Below are positions 32,807 through 44,095 of a stretch of 64,000 nucleotides of DNA, one piece after another. The stretch's first letter is position 1. Each line of letters starts with the position of its first letter. Under the pieces are notes generated by a model, which was not told where the DNA came from, made no database searches, and was given only the letters and a program-made list of their open reading frames with translations. The DNA is from Anaeramoeba flamelloides (Eukaryota; Metamonada; Anaeramoebidae): contig JANTQA010000023.1 in the NCBI GenBank assembly GCA_027625915.1, forward strand, positions 11,656,001 to 11,720,000. The letters run 5' to 3'. The position numbers were made by a program, and so were the translations under genes.

Positions 32807-35800
32807 ATGACACAAAAAGAGAAATCAACAAAGCCTTTACTTAAAATGCTCCTTATTGGTTAGTTGTTTTCTTCATTTTATTCTTTCAGAAGTTAGCCAA
32901 ATAAAACCAAAAATAAATTAAAAAAAATTAAAAAAAAAAAAAAACCTTGTGTAATTACCAAACTGAACAACACGAATAATCTTCAAATGGATTTTCTAAA
33001 ATTTTGTCCAAACAAGACCATCACACCCCAAATTATTTTTAATTGGTTAATTGGAACTTCCTTCTTTGTGTTTCTCAGAACTTAATTCTCTTTTGATCTC
33101 TTTTGTAATTCAACAACAAAACGAAATAATTTCTTTTTTTTTTTATTTTTTTCAAAAGGAAATAGCCAAGTCGGCAAATCATGCTTATTAAAAATGTTTT
33201 GCGATAACGAATTTTCTTTTGATGTAATTTCCACAGTAGGAGTAGATTTTAGAAATATGGAACGCGATTTTGATGGTGAAACAGTGAAAGTTCAAATTGT
33301 AAATGTTTTCTTTTTTTTTTTTTTTTTATTTTACATTTTGTACTTTTCTTTTCGAATACTTATTAAAAAAACCATGTGTTAATTTTTGTTTTTTTTTATT
33401 TTTTGATCTTTTGAATTTTAAACCAAATAGTGGGACACAGGTACAATCGTTTTTTCGAAAAAAAATATTTCACATTTTCTTATGAAATGATCCAGGACAA
33501 CCAAACTTCTTCCTCTTTTTTTTTTTTTTTTTTTTTATTTTTGTGTTGTTAATTTCTTTTTTTTTTCTGGAAATGTAAAATCAACCAAAATCTCTAAAAA
33601 AACAAAACCACCCTAAAAATCAATTTTATAAAAAACCAATTCTTGACTGAATATTAAAACCTTAATCGCCTACAAATAAAAATAAAAAAAAAAATAAACA
33701 AACAAAAAAACCAAAACAACAAAAAAGCTGGACAAGAAAAGTTTCGAACAATTACTAGTAATTACTACCGAAACGCACAGGGGGTAGCTGTTATTTATGA
33801 TGTTACAAATGAAGAAAGTTTTAACCAAGTAAATGTATGGTTTGAAGAAATTAAAAAAAACGCACCAGAATATATTTCCACAGTTTTGCTTGGAAACAAG
33901 GTTGACTTAGAAGATGAAAGGGTAGTTTCACAAGAACAAGGCCAAGTAAAATATTATTTTTTCTTTTTTCTTTTTTTTTTTTTACATTCGCCCCCACTTT
34001 TAAGACACAAACTTTGAACGTAATTTAGGTACTCAAAAAAATCTCAAATTTTGTCAAATATTTAAGGATTATTTTCCTAGATTCAAAATTTCTGTGCTTA
34101 AATTTATGATTTTTTTGTGCCTTAAATTTCATTCAACATTTGTTCTTAAAAGTGACAGTAATTAAATTTCTTTTTATTGTCTTCTGAAACAGAACAAAGA
34201 TCAAAACGTCAATAATAGTAAACAATAACATCCAATCCCAAAAAAAAATTCGAAAATTTTGGATTAAATGCTTTATTCAGATAAACAAAAATAAAAAACC
34301 CAATAATAATTATTTCGATTCCTCAAAAGAACAAAGATTTAATGATAAAGAAAATTATCGTTCTTGAAAAAAAATTATGAAATTATGGAAGTAAAAAACA
34401 AAAATTTAGAAATTAGGGCTGTGCCGTCAAGTGTCGTAGAGTGCCTTAGAGTGTCTAGCTTTTCCAGAATTCAAAAGAATGGAGAAAAATCAATGATTTT
34501 TCTCTACTGGTATTTGAATTCTAAATGGGACAAAATTTTCGCTGAATTTTCCATATTTGTCTTCAATAAAAAGATTTTTCTCAGAAGTGTATTGTAATTT
34601 GTGGCTATTTGAAAAGGGAAATTGAAAATTCAGTGAAAATTTTTTCCCATTTATAATTCAAATACCAGTATTCTTTTGAATTTTGGAAAACCTAACGGAG
34701 GTTTTCTTGAGGTTTACTGTTTTATTTGTAAAGTGTTCTAGGTTTTTTTGAGGTTTTCTATTTTATTTCTAAAGTAAAAAAAACCTAACGAAAATCTATT
34801 GATTTTCCAAATAAACAGAAAACTCAAGAAAAGCTAATGGTGGTTTTTTTAAATTTGAAAAATAATCCAAAAATTAAATAAATTTTCGGTTTATTTTTCA
34901 AATTAAAAAAAACCTAACTGATTTAAGAGGAAATTAATTACTTCCTCTCTTAAACAAAAATAAAAAAAAAATAAATAATTTTTTTGTAAAATTACAAAAA
35001 CCCTTTCCAAAAGCATTACTTTGGAGATTAATCATAACCTTTTTTAATTCAAATAAACCCCAATTCAAAATTTTTAACACACCAAAATTCGATTTGTGAA
35101 AAAAAAAACTTATTTAATCACTTCTCGAAGATTTACCAAATTAGAACCATTCACTAATTGAAATGTTAACACCTTTTTATAAATTACAATACTCACAAAA
35201 CAAAAAATAAATAATTATCAATACAAATAAATCATGGGTGTGTTAAAAATTTTGGAGAGAGCAAAACAAAAAAATAACTTGATAAATTTGTTTAAATTCT
35301 ATTAGGAATATTGATCGATCAAAAGGTTAGATACTACCAACTAATTTTATTTGAGTTCTTCTAATTGGAACAACTTGACTTTAACCTAATATAAACCTTG
35401 TAGAAAAATTTTGGTTCGAACGAAGCAAATTACGTAATTCAAACAATGAAATGAAAACAAAAACTAAAAGATGAAAAAATGATTTTCATATTTTACAAAA
35501 ATCAAAATTATCTCCAATTTCAATGAAATTGTATTGTTGTGATTGTTTGGAACGTTTTAGGTGTGTGGAAAATTTTGAATTTTAGTTTATGATGTGTTTG
35601 AAAAACCAAGATGATTTCTCAAATATTTTTTTTACTAACCTGCATTTAATTTCAATATGTTCACTCTTTTTTTTTTTTTTTGATTCAAATCAAAAAAAGA
35701 TAAATCAAAAATTCAAAATTTTCCGTATAATACGCTTTTTTCAATTTAAAAATATCTGTTCATTTTTAATCAATCACAAAATTAATTTTGCATGATCAAA

Positions 35801-38800
35801 AAAATATACCACTATCAACTCTTTCAAGTTTTAGATATTAATATCTTGAAATTGTTGAGTTACAATAAATTAAAATAAACCCCATTCCAAAAATTTGGAA
35901 ACACTCAAAATCAAAGATAGGCAAAAAAAACCCTCAATTTATTGTATTTTTCCAAACCTAATATAAAACCAGATTTAAGTTAACCGAGTATTAATACTTT
36001 TGTAATAAGTGTTTAGAAATTACAATACTCAAAAGAAAAAATATAAAACGAAAAAATCAAAATCAGTGTGTCCAAATTGATGAAACGAGCTGAACAAAAA
36101 ATGTATTGGTAAATTTGTTTGAAATTTCACCAACAATTAATGATCGATCAAATGATAGGATACCATCAACCAATTGTATGTGATTTTTCTATTAAACAAA
36201 TTCAAACCTAACCTACTATCAATAACCGACTGGAAACATTCCTGATCTAACCAAACAGATTACGTTACTAGAAAAAAGGAAATGAAAACAAAAAACGAAA
36301 AAGACAAAAAATGAAATAGTTTGTAAAATCAAAATTATTTCCAAATTGAATTTAAAGTGGAGTAGTGTTATTCTTTCAACTGTTTAAACTGTGTCCAAAT
36401 TTTTGGAATTTAGTTTACATTATTATAATTTGAATTTCATTTATATTTTTCTTTACTATTTTTGTTTTTATAAAAAATATTTTTAATTTTTATTCTGAAT
36501 GTTAATATCCTTTTGAAAATTTCCCGATTTTTTTTTTAATTATTTTTATTAATTAATTTTTAGAATTTGGCCAAACAAAACAATTGCCCATATTTTGAAG
36601 TTAGCGCGAAATCTGGTGTCAATGTTGACACTGCATTCAATAAATTAATGGATTCATCTTATGAAAAGTAATTTTCTTTCCTTTATTTCTTTTTCTTTTC
36701 CTTTTTCATATTCCTTTTCCTTTTCTTTTTTTTTTCCTTTTCCTTTTCTGTTTTTCTTTGATTGATCCAATTAAAAATACTTTTTCTTTGAAAAAATTCA
36801 GAATTTTATTCTGATTTTTTTTTTTTTAGAGATAAAACCCAACAAAAAAAATTTAAAAAAAAACATTTTTTTTTTTTTTCAAAGAAAAGATATGAAATGG
36901 GTTATACTCTTACCTACATTATAACTAGGATAAAAAAACTCTAAATAAATTGAGTATTTAAGTAAGTGCCATAGAGTGCCTCGCTTTTCCAGAATTTAAA
37001 AGAATAGAGAAAAATCAAAGATTTTGCTCAATTCTTTTGAATTCTGGAAAAGCTAATGACAGTTTTTTTTAATTTGAGAAATAAACAGAAAATTAAATAA
37101 ATTTTCTATTTATTTCTCAAATTAAAAAAAACTAATGAAAATGCCGTCAAGTGCCTAGCTTTTTTTTGATTTGAGAAATTAAAAGTAAATTTCAAAAATT
37201 TTCTTTTTATTTCTCAAATTAAAAAAAAGCTAACGACGGTTTTCCAGAATTCAAAAGAATAGAGAAAAATCTTTGATTTTACTCAATTCTTTTAAATTCT
37301 GGAAAACCTAACGAAAAGTGCCTAGGTTTTTTTTAATTTGAGAAATAAACTGAAAATTTATTTAATTTTCAGTTTATTTCTCAAATTAAAAAAAACCTAA
37401 TGGCAAACAGGTGCTAATTTTGTTTAATTGCCTCTTCAGGAATAAAAGAAAAAAAAAAAAAATGTTTTTTAATGATTTTTTAATATTGATTTAAGAACAA
37501 CGTTTGCAATTGACCAAGTTACCTCAAGACCTTTTGTTCCAATCTCATTTAAATTGTGAAGTTAGGCTCATTGAAATATTCCCCAATTCGGATCAAAAAA
37601 TCATTTTATGTGTATTTTTTTTATGGAAAATTCAGAAGAAATTTTTAGATACCTAAACTCAAACACTTTATTCAGAAACGTGAAGAATAAAAAAAGAAAA
37701 AAAACCACTATTATTCTCACCTAAAAATTTATGATTATTTCAAACATTTTCAACAAGCAACGCAAACTTTTGAAGATCGCATTGTATATAAGTTTTGACC
37801 ATTATATGACTTGAATTGTTCTCTTGTATCGTAAATCATAACAAATCATATTTACAAAGAAGTTGTGGTTTTCTTATAGTGTTTTTTGTCATAGTGCTGT
37901 TAATTCTTTTTCTGTTTTCTTGGGTTGTTGTTCCCAACAACTCTTTCAAGGATAGTATTTACTCTTTCTGATATTTTGAACAGAATCTCCATTACCAAAC
38001 ACTCTGAACATTTGATTTATTTTCATGTGACCTGTTTTTTTTTTGTTATTGTTTCTCTCAAAACCTAATTGTTAACTTTTCAATACAAATTGGGATTGGG
38101 GTTTTGTGGTGATAAAGGTTTTGTGGGATTTTGCATTTAACAATCTAAATGAAAATAAAATTTATGAAAAAAATTTCAAAAAGTAGTTAGATTTTTTTTT
38201 TAAATCAAAAAAAAATTTTTGTTTATTCAATAAAAGAAAAAATCATCTTTCTTTTTTAGGAATTGAATTTTAGATTGTGATGAATTCTATTCAATTCCAA
38301 AGAATTTGCAAGGCTCTTTGCAAATTTTAATCTCAACAGAAAATAACAAAGAATAATTCCAAAATTTTTGCCATTTTTCTCAATTTTGGCCTCTATATGA
38401 AAATGAAAAACCCACTTAACTTAACTGACTAGAAGAAAAAAAATAATAGAAATCTCTCAGCGATGCCTCAGGGTTTGTCACTTTCACCTAAGACATTTTC
38501 TCAAAAAGTACTTTTTTCCCAACCTTCTTTTTAATTTTGAGAGACGAGGAAATTGCTGACAAATTTAGTAAAAATATTTAATTTTTTTATTCTTAGATAT
38601 TACTGAAGAAATATTTGTGAGAATTACGAACCCACCAAACCATGATAAAAGCACATAATACGTTGAATTTCAATTGCAAACGTATTCCTTAATGGAGATT
38701 AAATAATAGATTAGTACTTTTCATAAAAATTTAAAAACTAATTTATTATTGGTAATTTTTTTTTTTTTTCTTCAGAAGGATTCTTTAGATTTATAAAATA

Positions 38801-39693
38801 CAACTTTAAAACACAAATATAAACCAGTTAAAAAAAAGCATGCTCTTTATTTTCATTTAATGAATTTTAAATTAAAATAATTATCATCTTTTATCTAAAA
38901 TTGAAATTCATCACTAAACTACAAACTTCAAAAAAAAGAAAAAACAAAAAATAAAATATTAATGTTAAAAAAGTGAATATTTTAATAACAAATTATTTAA
39001 CAAAATAGTTTTTAGAATCTAATTAAGTTTATAAATAAAAAAGTGCTTGTTAAAAATTAACTCATTGAGATTTATTTCCTATAATTTTTTATAAAATATT
39101 TATCAATCATTTTTAGAGCAAGAACACACCCATAAAAAATAATTTTATATGATCTTTTTATTTTATTATAAATCTTGGATCATTAAAAAAAAAAAAAGAT
39201 ACATGATTTGGCTGAGAAAATAGAGAAATAATTTTATCTTATTTCAAAATTTTCAATATTAATTTAAATCAAATCACAAAATCTATAAAATCATATTAAA
39301 ATAAATACAATATTTCATTTGAAAATAATAAATTTTGAACCATCAATAGAAATAAATCATTAAAAAACAAAATATTTTATTAATATGATAAATTTTAATA
39401 TAAAAAGCAATTAGTGTATAAATATATTGTTATTAATGAATATTATTTTTATTATATTACATTTTACTAAATTTTGACAAACGCCTTTAAACAAAAGTCA
39501 CTATTTATTTGATAATCATAAACTGTAATTTATTAATAATAATCTAATTTTTTTCTTATTTTTTATTTTTTATTTATATTTTTCTTCTTCTTCAATATTT
39601 TCATTTTACAATAGATTGAAAAAATTTGGAAAGCCAAAAACAACAAATACTGTTAACTTTAAAAAGGGAAAAGAGAAAAAATCCTGTTGTTAA
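32807..39693 (+). CDS. Rab-family small GTPase (Rab1/Rab8-like), six exons
   Basis: Exons 32807-32858, 33159-33298, 33431-33440, 33728-33945, 36564-36667 and 39615-39693 join in phase to 200 residues, the usual Rab length. Motifs: P-loop GNSQVGKS (about 18-25), switch I STVGVDF, WDTAGQEKFRTITSNYYR, NKVDL (G4), SAKSG (G5), and a C-terminal KKSCC double cysteine for geranylgeranylation. Rab proteins cycle GTP/GDP and direct vesicle traffic; the switch and RabF-type residues are closest to the Rab1/Rab8/Sec4 group by eye. Exon 3 is only 10 nt (TGGGACACAG). The introns are GT-AG: 300, 132, 287, 2618 and 2947 nt. Introns 4 and 5 carry MITEs and hairpin arrays. The 33-nt-scale exon junctions all restore consensus residues, so the model is strong despite the long introns. 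Confidence 0.93.
34418..34925 (+). repeat. modular hairpin array H2, nested
   Basis: The header of tandem decamers starts at about 34418 (GTGCCGTCA, AGTGTCGTAG, AGTGCCTTAG, AGTGTCTAG). An A-type hairpin follows (TTTTCCAGAATTCAAAAG ... TTCTTTTGAATTTTGGAAAA). Its loop holds another fold-back (CTGGTATTTGAATTCTAAAT at 34507 against its inverse ending about 34673). Then a C-type stem (TTTTCTTGAGGTTTACTGTT ... AACAGAAAACTCAAGAAAAG) encloses a short TAGG...CCTA piece, followed by a B-type hairpin (AAATTTGAAAAATAATCC ... TTATTTTTCAAATT) ending in CCTAAC. Confidence 0.8.
35056..35587 (-). mobile_element. MITE family M2, copy 2 (diverged)
   Basis: Starts AACCCCAATTCAAAATTTTT after TA and ends GAATTTTAGT before TA. 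It retains the ATTGATCGATCAAAAGG core, the ACTACCAACTAATTTTAT block and the AATTACGTAATTCAAAC block in reverse orientation relative to copy 1. More diverged than the other copies. Confidence 0.75.
35878..36415 (-). mobile_element. MITE family M2, copy 3
   Basis: A 538-bp element flanked by TA. It starts AACCCCATTCCAAAAATTTG and ends CCAAATTTTTGGAATTTAGT. It is a close reverse-complement match to the copies at 6500 and 40847, including AATGATCGATCAAATGATAG. It lies about 290 bp after copy 2 in the same orientation. Confidence 0.85.
36668..39614 (+). other. Rab intron 5 (2.9 kb)
   Basis: Bounded by GAAAA/GTAATT and CAATAG/ATTGAAA. It holds hairpin array H3 near its 5' side; the rest is A/T-rich with no frame of note. 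Confidence 0.8.
36961..37412 (+). repeat. modular hairpin array H3, five clean modules
   Basis: In order: header AGTAAGTGCCATAGAGTGCC; A hairpin 36982-37055; B hairpin 37060-37137; decamers (ATGCCGTCAAGTGCCTAG); B hairpin 37157-37233; A hairpin 37238-37310; AGTGCCTAGG; B hairpin 37322-37399; tail ATGGCAAACAGG. Arms are mostly perfect, e.g. TTTAATTTGAGAAATAAACT against AGTTTATTTCTCAAATTAAA. This is the clearest array in the window. Confidence 0.9.
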
Positions 39694-39787
39694 CTCATCA
39701 GTATTTAGTTCATATATCCTTTTTCTTTATTTTTCTTCTTTATTTAATTGGGTTTTATTTGTTAAAAAAAAAAAATAAAACATATAC

Positions 39788-39823
<36 letters not shown>

Positions 39824-40846
39824 CAACCTTTTCATAAACCCAATAGAAAATTCTTGTTTTGTTGGATCTCTTTAATTAATATCATTTCTATATTTATATT
39901 TTTTTTTTTATGAATTTTTATTTTTTCAAAATAAAATAAAAAACAGAAATAATAATAAAATTCAAAAATAAATTTTGATCTTATAATTTGAAAGTTTAAT
40001 TTGTTTTTGAGTTAAACTCTTACAATTTCCAATAGAATTTCCTTTTACCCAAAATATTTATGTTGTAATGAACGAAAAAATTGCATATTTCTCTTGTTAT
40101 ATTCCCAATAAAATTATCATCGAAATCACATTTTATAAGTTAATCTTTGTTATGTTGTAATAGAGGATTTGACGATATCTTTGTCAAGTTACAATATAGT
40201 TTTAAAAATCGCGATTTTTTAGAAAATCTCGGTATTGTATACAATCGTGATAATTAATAATATCGCGATAATATCATAAATCATGAAATAACTATAAAAT
40301 CACGACAAATATCTAAAAAATCGTGATAAATGTATAAATGTCAAGATCAAAAATTAAATCGTGATAAGTTAGTTGGTGGAATTTAGGGCTGATTCAAAAA
40401 TAATTTTTAAAATGAAAATTTTTTTTGATCAAAAAATAGATCCATTAAAAAAAAAGTTATTCTTTTAAAAAATTTTTAAAAAAGATAGTTGACTCAATCA
40501 AGGATCAGATCAAGAGTTTTAATTGTATTTTATTTTGATTTGGTTAGCAGATCAATTGATCCTTTTGATCAACAAACGAAGAACTAAAGAGAAATAAATA
40601 TTTTTTTAGTTAATCGTCGTAAATTAAATTGCTGATAAGTAAAAAAGTTTTCTAAAACAACCAAACCTTCACACTTTGTATAAATAATGTGTTCTTGGGC
40701 TAAAAAATTTTCAATATTCTAAGAAATTTTAAAGGAGATGAATAATTTTCAAAAACTTTCACAACAATCAAACAAAATTATCACTAGTTATCAAGATTGT
40801 TTGGATATTTGTTTTCTTCTTTTTACTATTATTGTTTTTTCATATA
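39694..40846. other. gene-free stretch after the Rab gene
   Basis: Contains a (TA)n run at about 39790-39820 and, at 40195-40375, a cluster of degenerate ATCGTGATAA/TATCGCGATA motifs (at least six, both orientations). Otherwise featureless. Confidence 0.6.
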
Positions 40847-41379
40847 AACTAAATTCCAAAAATTTGGACACGGTTCAAAAGGTTGGAAAGAATAACAATA
40901 TACCACTTTAAATTTAATTTGGGAATAATTTTGATTTTACAAACTATTTCATTTTTTGTCTTTTTCGTTTTTTGTTTTCATTTCCTTTTTTCTAGTTTCG
41001 TAATCTGTTTTGTTTGATCTGGAAATTGTTTTCGATGATTGGTGGAAGGTGTGTTGGGTTTAGTTAAATTGAAAAATCACATACAATTGGTCGATTGTAT
41101 ATTATCATTTGATCGATCAACAATTGTTGGTGGAATTTCTACAAATTAACCAATTCAATTTTTGTTCTCGCTCGTTTGATCATTTTGGACAAACTGATTT
41201 TTTTTTTTCGTTTTTGTTTTTTTTTTCTTCTATTTGGATTAAAATGATTACTTATTAAAACAATAATAATTGGTAACTTAAATGTGGTTTTATATTAGGT
41301 TTGGAAAAATATAATAAATTTAGTTTTTTTTTTTTGCATTTTTTGATTTTGGGTATGTATAAATTTTTAGAATGGGGCT
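40847..41379 (+). mobile_element. MITE family M2, copy 4
   Basis: A 533-bp element with TA at both sides. It starts AACTAAATTCCAAAAATTTG and ends AAATTTTTAGAATGGGGCT. It is a close match along its length to copy 1 (ATTTGATCGATCAACAATTG core). Confidence 0.85.
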
Positions 41380-43059
41380 TATTTAAAAATACAGACAAAA
41401 AAAGATAAGATTCTAAAAGATTTTTTTTAATAGGTACTAATAAGAAAGAAAATTACCTATTTTTTTGTTATTGAGCTTGAAGGTATATAACCATTCCAAC
41501 CCCACAGTGAAATATTATAAGACATTAAAATTTGTTGTCAATTATAAAATTATGTTTTATGAAATAGTAAATTCAATTTCATACCGAAAGATAAAAATTT
41601 TCATTCATCATCAGAGAATTTATTTTTTTTGTAAAAGAACCAAAAACAAAAATTAAATTTTCTCAATAAAAGAAATATCTGAAATCATTAAAATTTGAAA
41701 GTATTTTTTAATTATTGTTTTTAAATTGTAAAAACCTTAGATTTTAACAATTTTGAAAAATGAAGATCTACATTCAATACACTTTTTTTTTGTATTGGTT
41801 TATTAGAGTCAAAAACTAAAAAAAAAAAAGATAATATATTTTAGATCTTCTATTGTAAATTTAAAAACTATTGTGATAAACTTTCAGAACCATTTTATGG
41901 TTTGTTATTCAAGATATATTTTTCTAATAGAAAAATAATTTCTATGTCTATTAAATTTTTATTGTAAGGTTATAATAAGTGTAATGCCCGTTTAAACAAA
42001 GATACGAATTTAATATTCAAGTAGATCGTTCAAATGGGAGATTATTTATTTGATCAGAAATTTTACAGAAAATTTTGCTATAAGAAATAACAATAGATGA
42101 AAATAAAAAAAATGTATATCTGCTGTGAAAAAATATCATACTTTTATAAATATTATGTCTATCAAACCTTTCAAATACTTGAAGTAACTTTACAACGCTT
42201 TCAAACGATATCTAATCATTTTAAAAAATTAAAATTTTTATTAATCAAGGGTTTTTTAGTAATTTCATTTCAAAAAAATAATCTGATTTTTTTTCACTAT
42301 TTTGTATTTGATAGTGATTTTATGATTTTTTCATGATAAAGTAGGAATAATCTTATTTATTGATAATGTTATGATAAATTTGTTAATATCGTGTTAATCA
42401 AGGTTATAATCGAAAGATCAATTTTTTTTTACAATATAAAAATAACATTTGATTGGCATCAATGAAATTTTAATTAAATTAACTTTTTTCTTATTTAAAT
42501 AATTTTATTCATATTGAAATAAATATTGATTTTAATTTAATCTTATTCTTACGTTACAAGATTGTTGGAAAAAATTATTAATAAAATAACACAACAATAA
42601 ATTTTTTTTTATTTATTTATTCCTTATTCATCAAAATAGTAAACTACAAAATTTTAAACAAATTTTAATGATAAATAAACAAAAAAAATAATAAGAAAAA
42701 TATATTTTTAGAACATAATTATTATGAAGTTGTTAATTGAAGGGATTTCTATAACTTAATTTTTTTTTAACTTTCAATATTTTTTTTTGTTGTATTTTAA
42801 CATATTTTTTTGTTATCTACTAAACCAAATTTTTAAATATTTTTTTAATAATTACAAGATAAATTGTTATAAAATATATTTTAAATTATTTTGAAAAAAA
42901 TGAGGATATTTTTTATTGAAATTATTATTTTTAATATTTTTAAATTTAAAAAAACACTATTATACTTTTTATTTTTACATAATATAAATCAATAACCACA
43001 TTTATCTAATTTAGAACTTTTACAATTGAATTAAATAGATATGTTTATGCCTTAGAAAT

Positions 43060-43380
43060 AAATATGAATAAAACACATTAAAAAAAAAATAGGAAAAATG
43101 TACAAAATGGGATTATTGTAACCAATATTACAAAAACTTAAAACATTTCATTTGGTATTGTGAAAGATATAGATATATTAGTAGTAGATGGAAAAACAAA
43201 TATCAAAAAATTTAGAAAAATTTTCTCTCTGAAAAAGGTATTCTTAGAAAAAATATAAATATACTTTTTAATATCATTAATCAAAAGTATGACATTTATT
43301 ATTCTTTTAAGTAGTTTTTCATTAAAAAACTCAGGGGTAGAAAACTGAAGACAATAAATTACAAGCAATAATCAAAAAAT
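43060..43380 (+). mobile_element. LINE relic, C-terminal tail (same family as 59250-59850)
   Basis: The frame around 43140-43180 reads KHFIWYCERYR after a Cys-containing GKMYK stretch. It aligns at DNA level with 59613-59790 (AAAAATGTAAAAAATG..., TTTGGTATTGTGAAAGATAT). Multiply interrupted by stops. Confidence 0.55.
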
Positions 43381-43439
43381 GAAAAAGGAAAATAGTTAAA
43401 ATAGTTATTTATGTATAATCAGATATCTAATACCCCCAC

Positions 43440-44095
43440 TCTGTGAGATATTGCCAAGGGTTTTTTTTTTTGATTCTAAGAATAGGGTAAAATCATTGAT
43501 TTGACTAAATGTATATTAATCAAAAAAAAAAAACCTAACTATGGTTTATTATCAAAGATTAATCATAAATTATTGAATTTTTATTTATTATTATAAATTT
43601 TTCAATTAGGTTATCCCCCTCTTTTGAACACCTGGGTATTTTTTCAAGAACCATCGAGTGGGTTTGAGTGTCCACTTTTTTTTAATTGAAGAAATAAATC
43701 GTAAATACCTTAAATTTATTTAATTTTCTTTTGATTTTTTAAATTATAAAAAGCAAAGTACTTTACTTGAAATAAATAGAATAGAGAAAAATCAAATATT
43801 TGAATCAATTCTGGAAAATTAAAAAATAACTAAAGTCAGTTTACCAGAATTCCAAAAAAAAAATTATAAAATCAAGGATTTTACTCAATTCTTTCAAATC
43901 CTGGTAAATCTAACGACAAGTGTCGTCAAGTGCCATGATTTTCCAAAATTAAAAAGAATAGAAAAAAATTAGAAGATTTTACACAAGTCTTTTAAATTAA
44001 AAAAAAAGCCTATAGACAGTCTTTTTTTTTTTTTAATTTTCTGTTTTATTTTTAAAATTTATCTATTTTACAAATAAAAATAAAATCCAAGAGAG
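43440..44095 (+). repeat. modular hairpin array H4, decayed
   Basis: Weak header-like and hairpin pieces: GAGTGGGTTTGAGTGTCCAC, a B-type arm (TTTAATTGAAGAAATAAA), A-type pairs (TTTACCAGAATTCC ... TTTCAAATCCTGGTAAATC), then ACGACAAGTGTCGTCAAGTGCC before another A-type hairpin. The arms are less perfect than in H3. Confidence 0.5.

Larger units (their letters stand above)
33946..36563 (+). other. Rab intron 4 (2.6 kb) carrying repeats
   Basis: Bounded by CAA/GTAAAA and TTTTTAG/AATTTG. It holds hairpin array H2 and two M2 MITE copies in tandem. No exon can be placed inside, and the protein joins without a gap (EQGQ to NLAKQNN). Confidence 0.85.

Noticed and set aside
36961-37412. Reading the hairpin arrays as intrinsic terminators
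   Set aside because: Stem-T patterns are superficial: the arrays lie inside introns, are stacked and nested, and the organism is eukaryotic.
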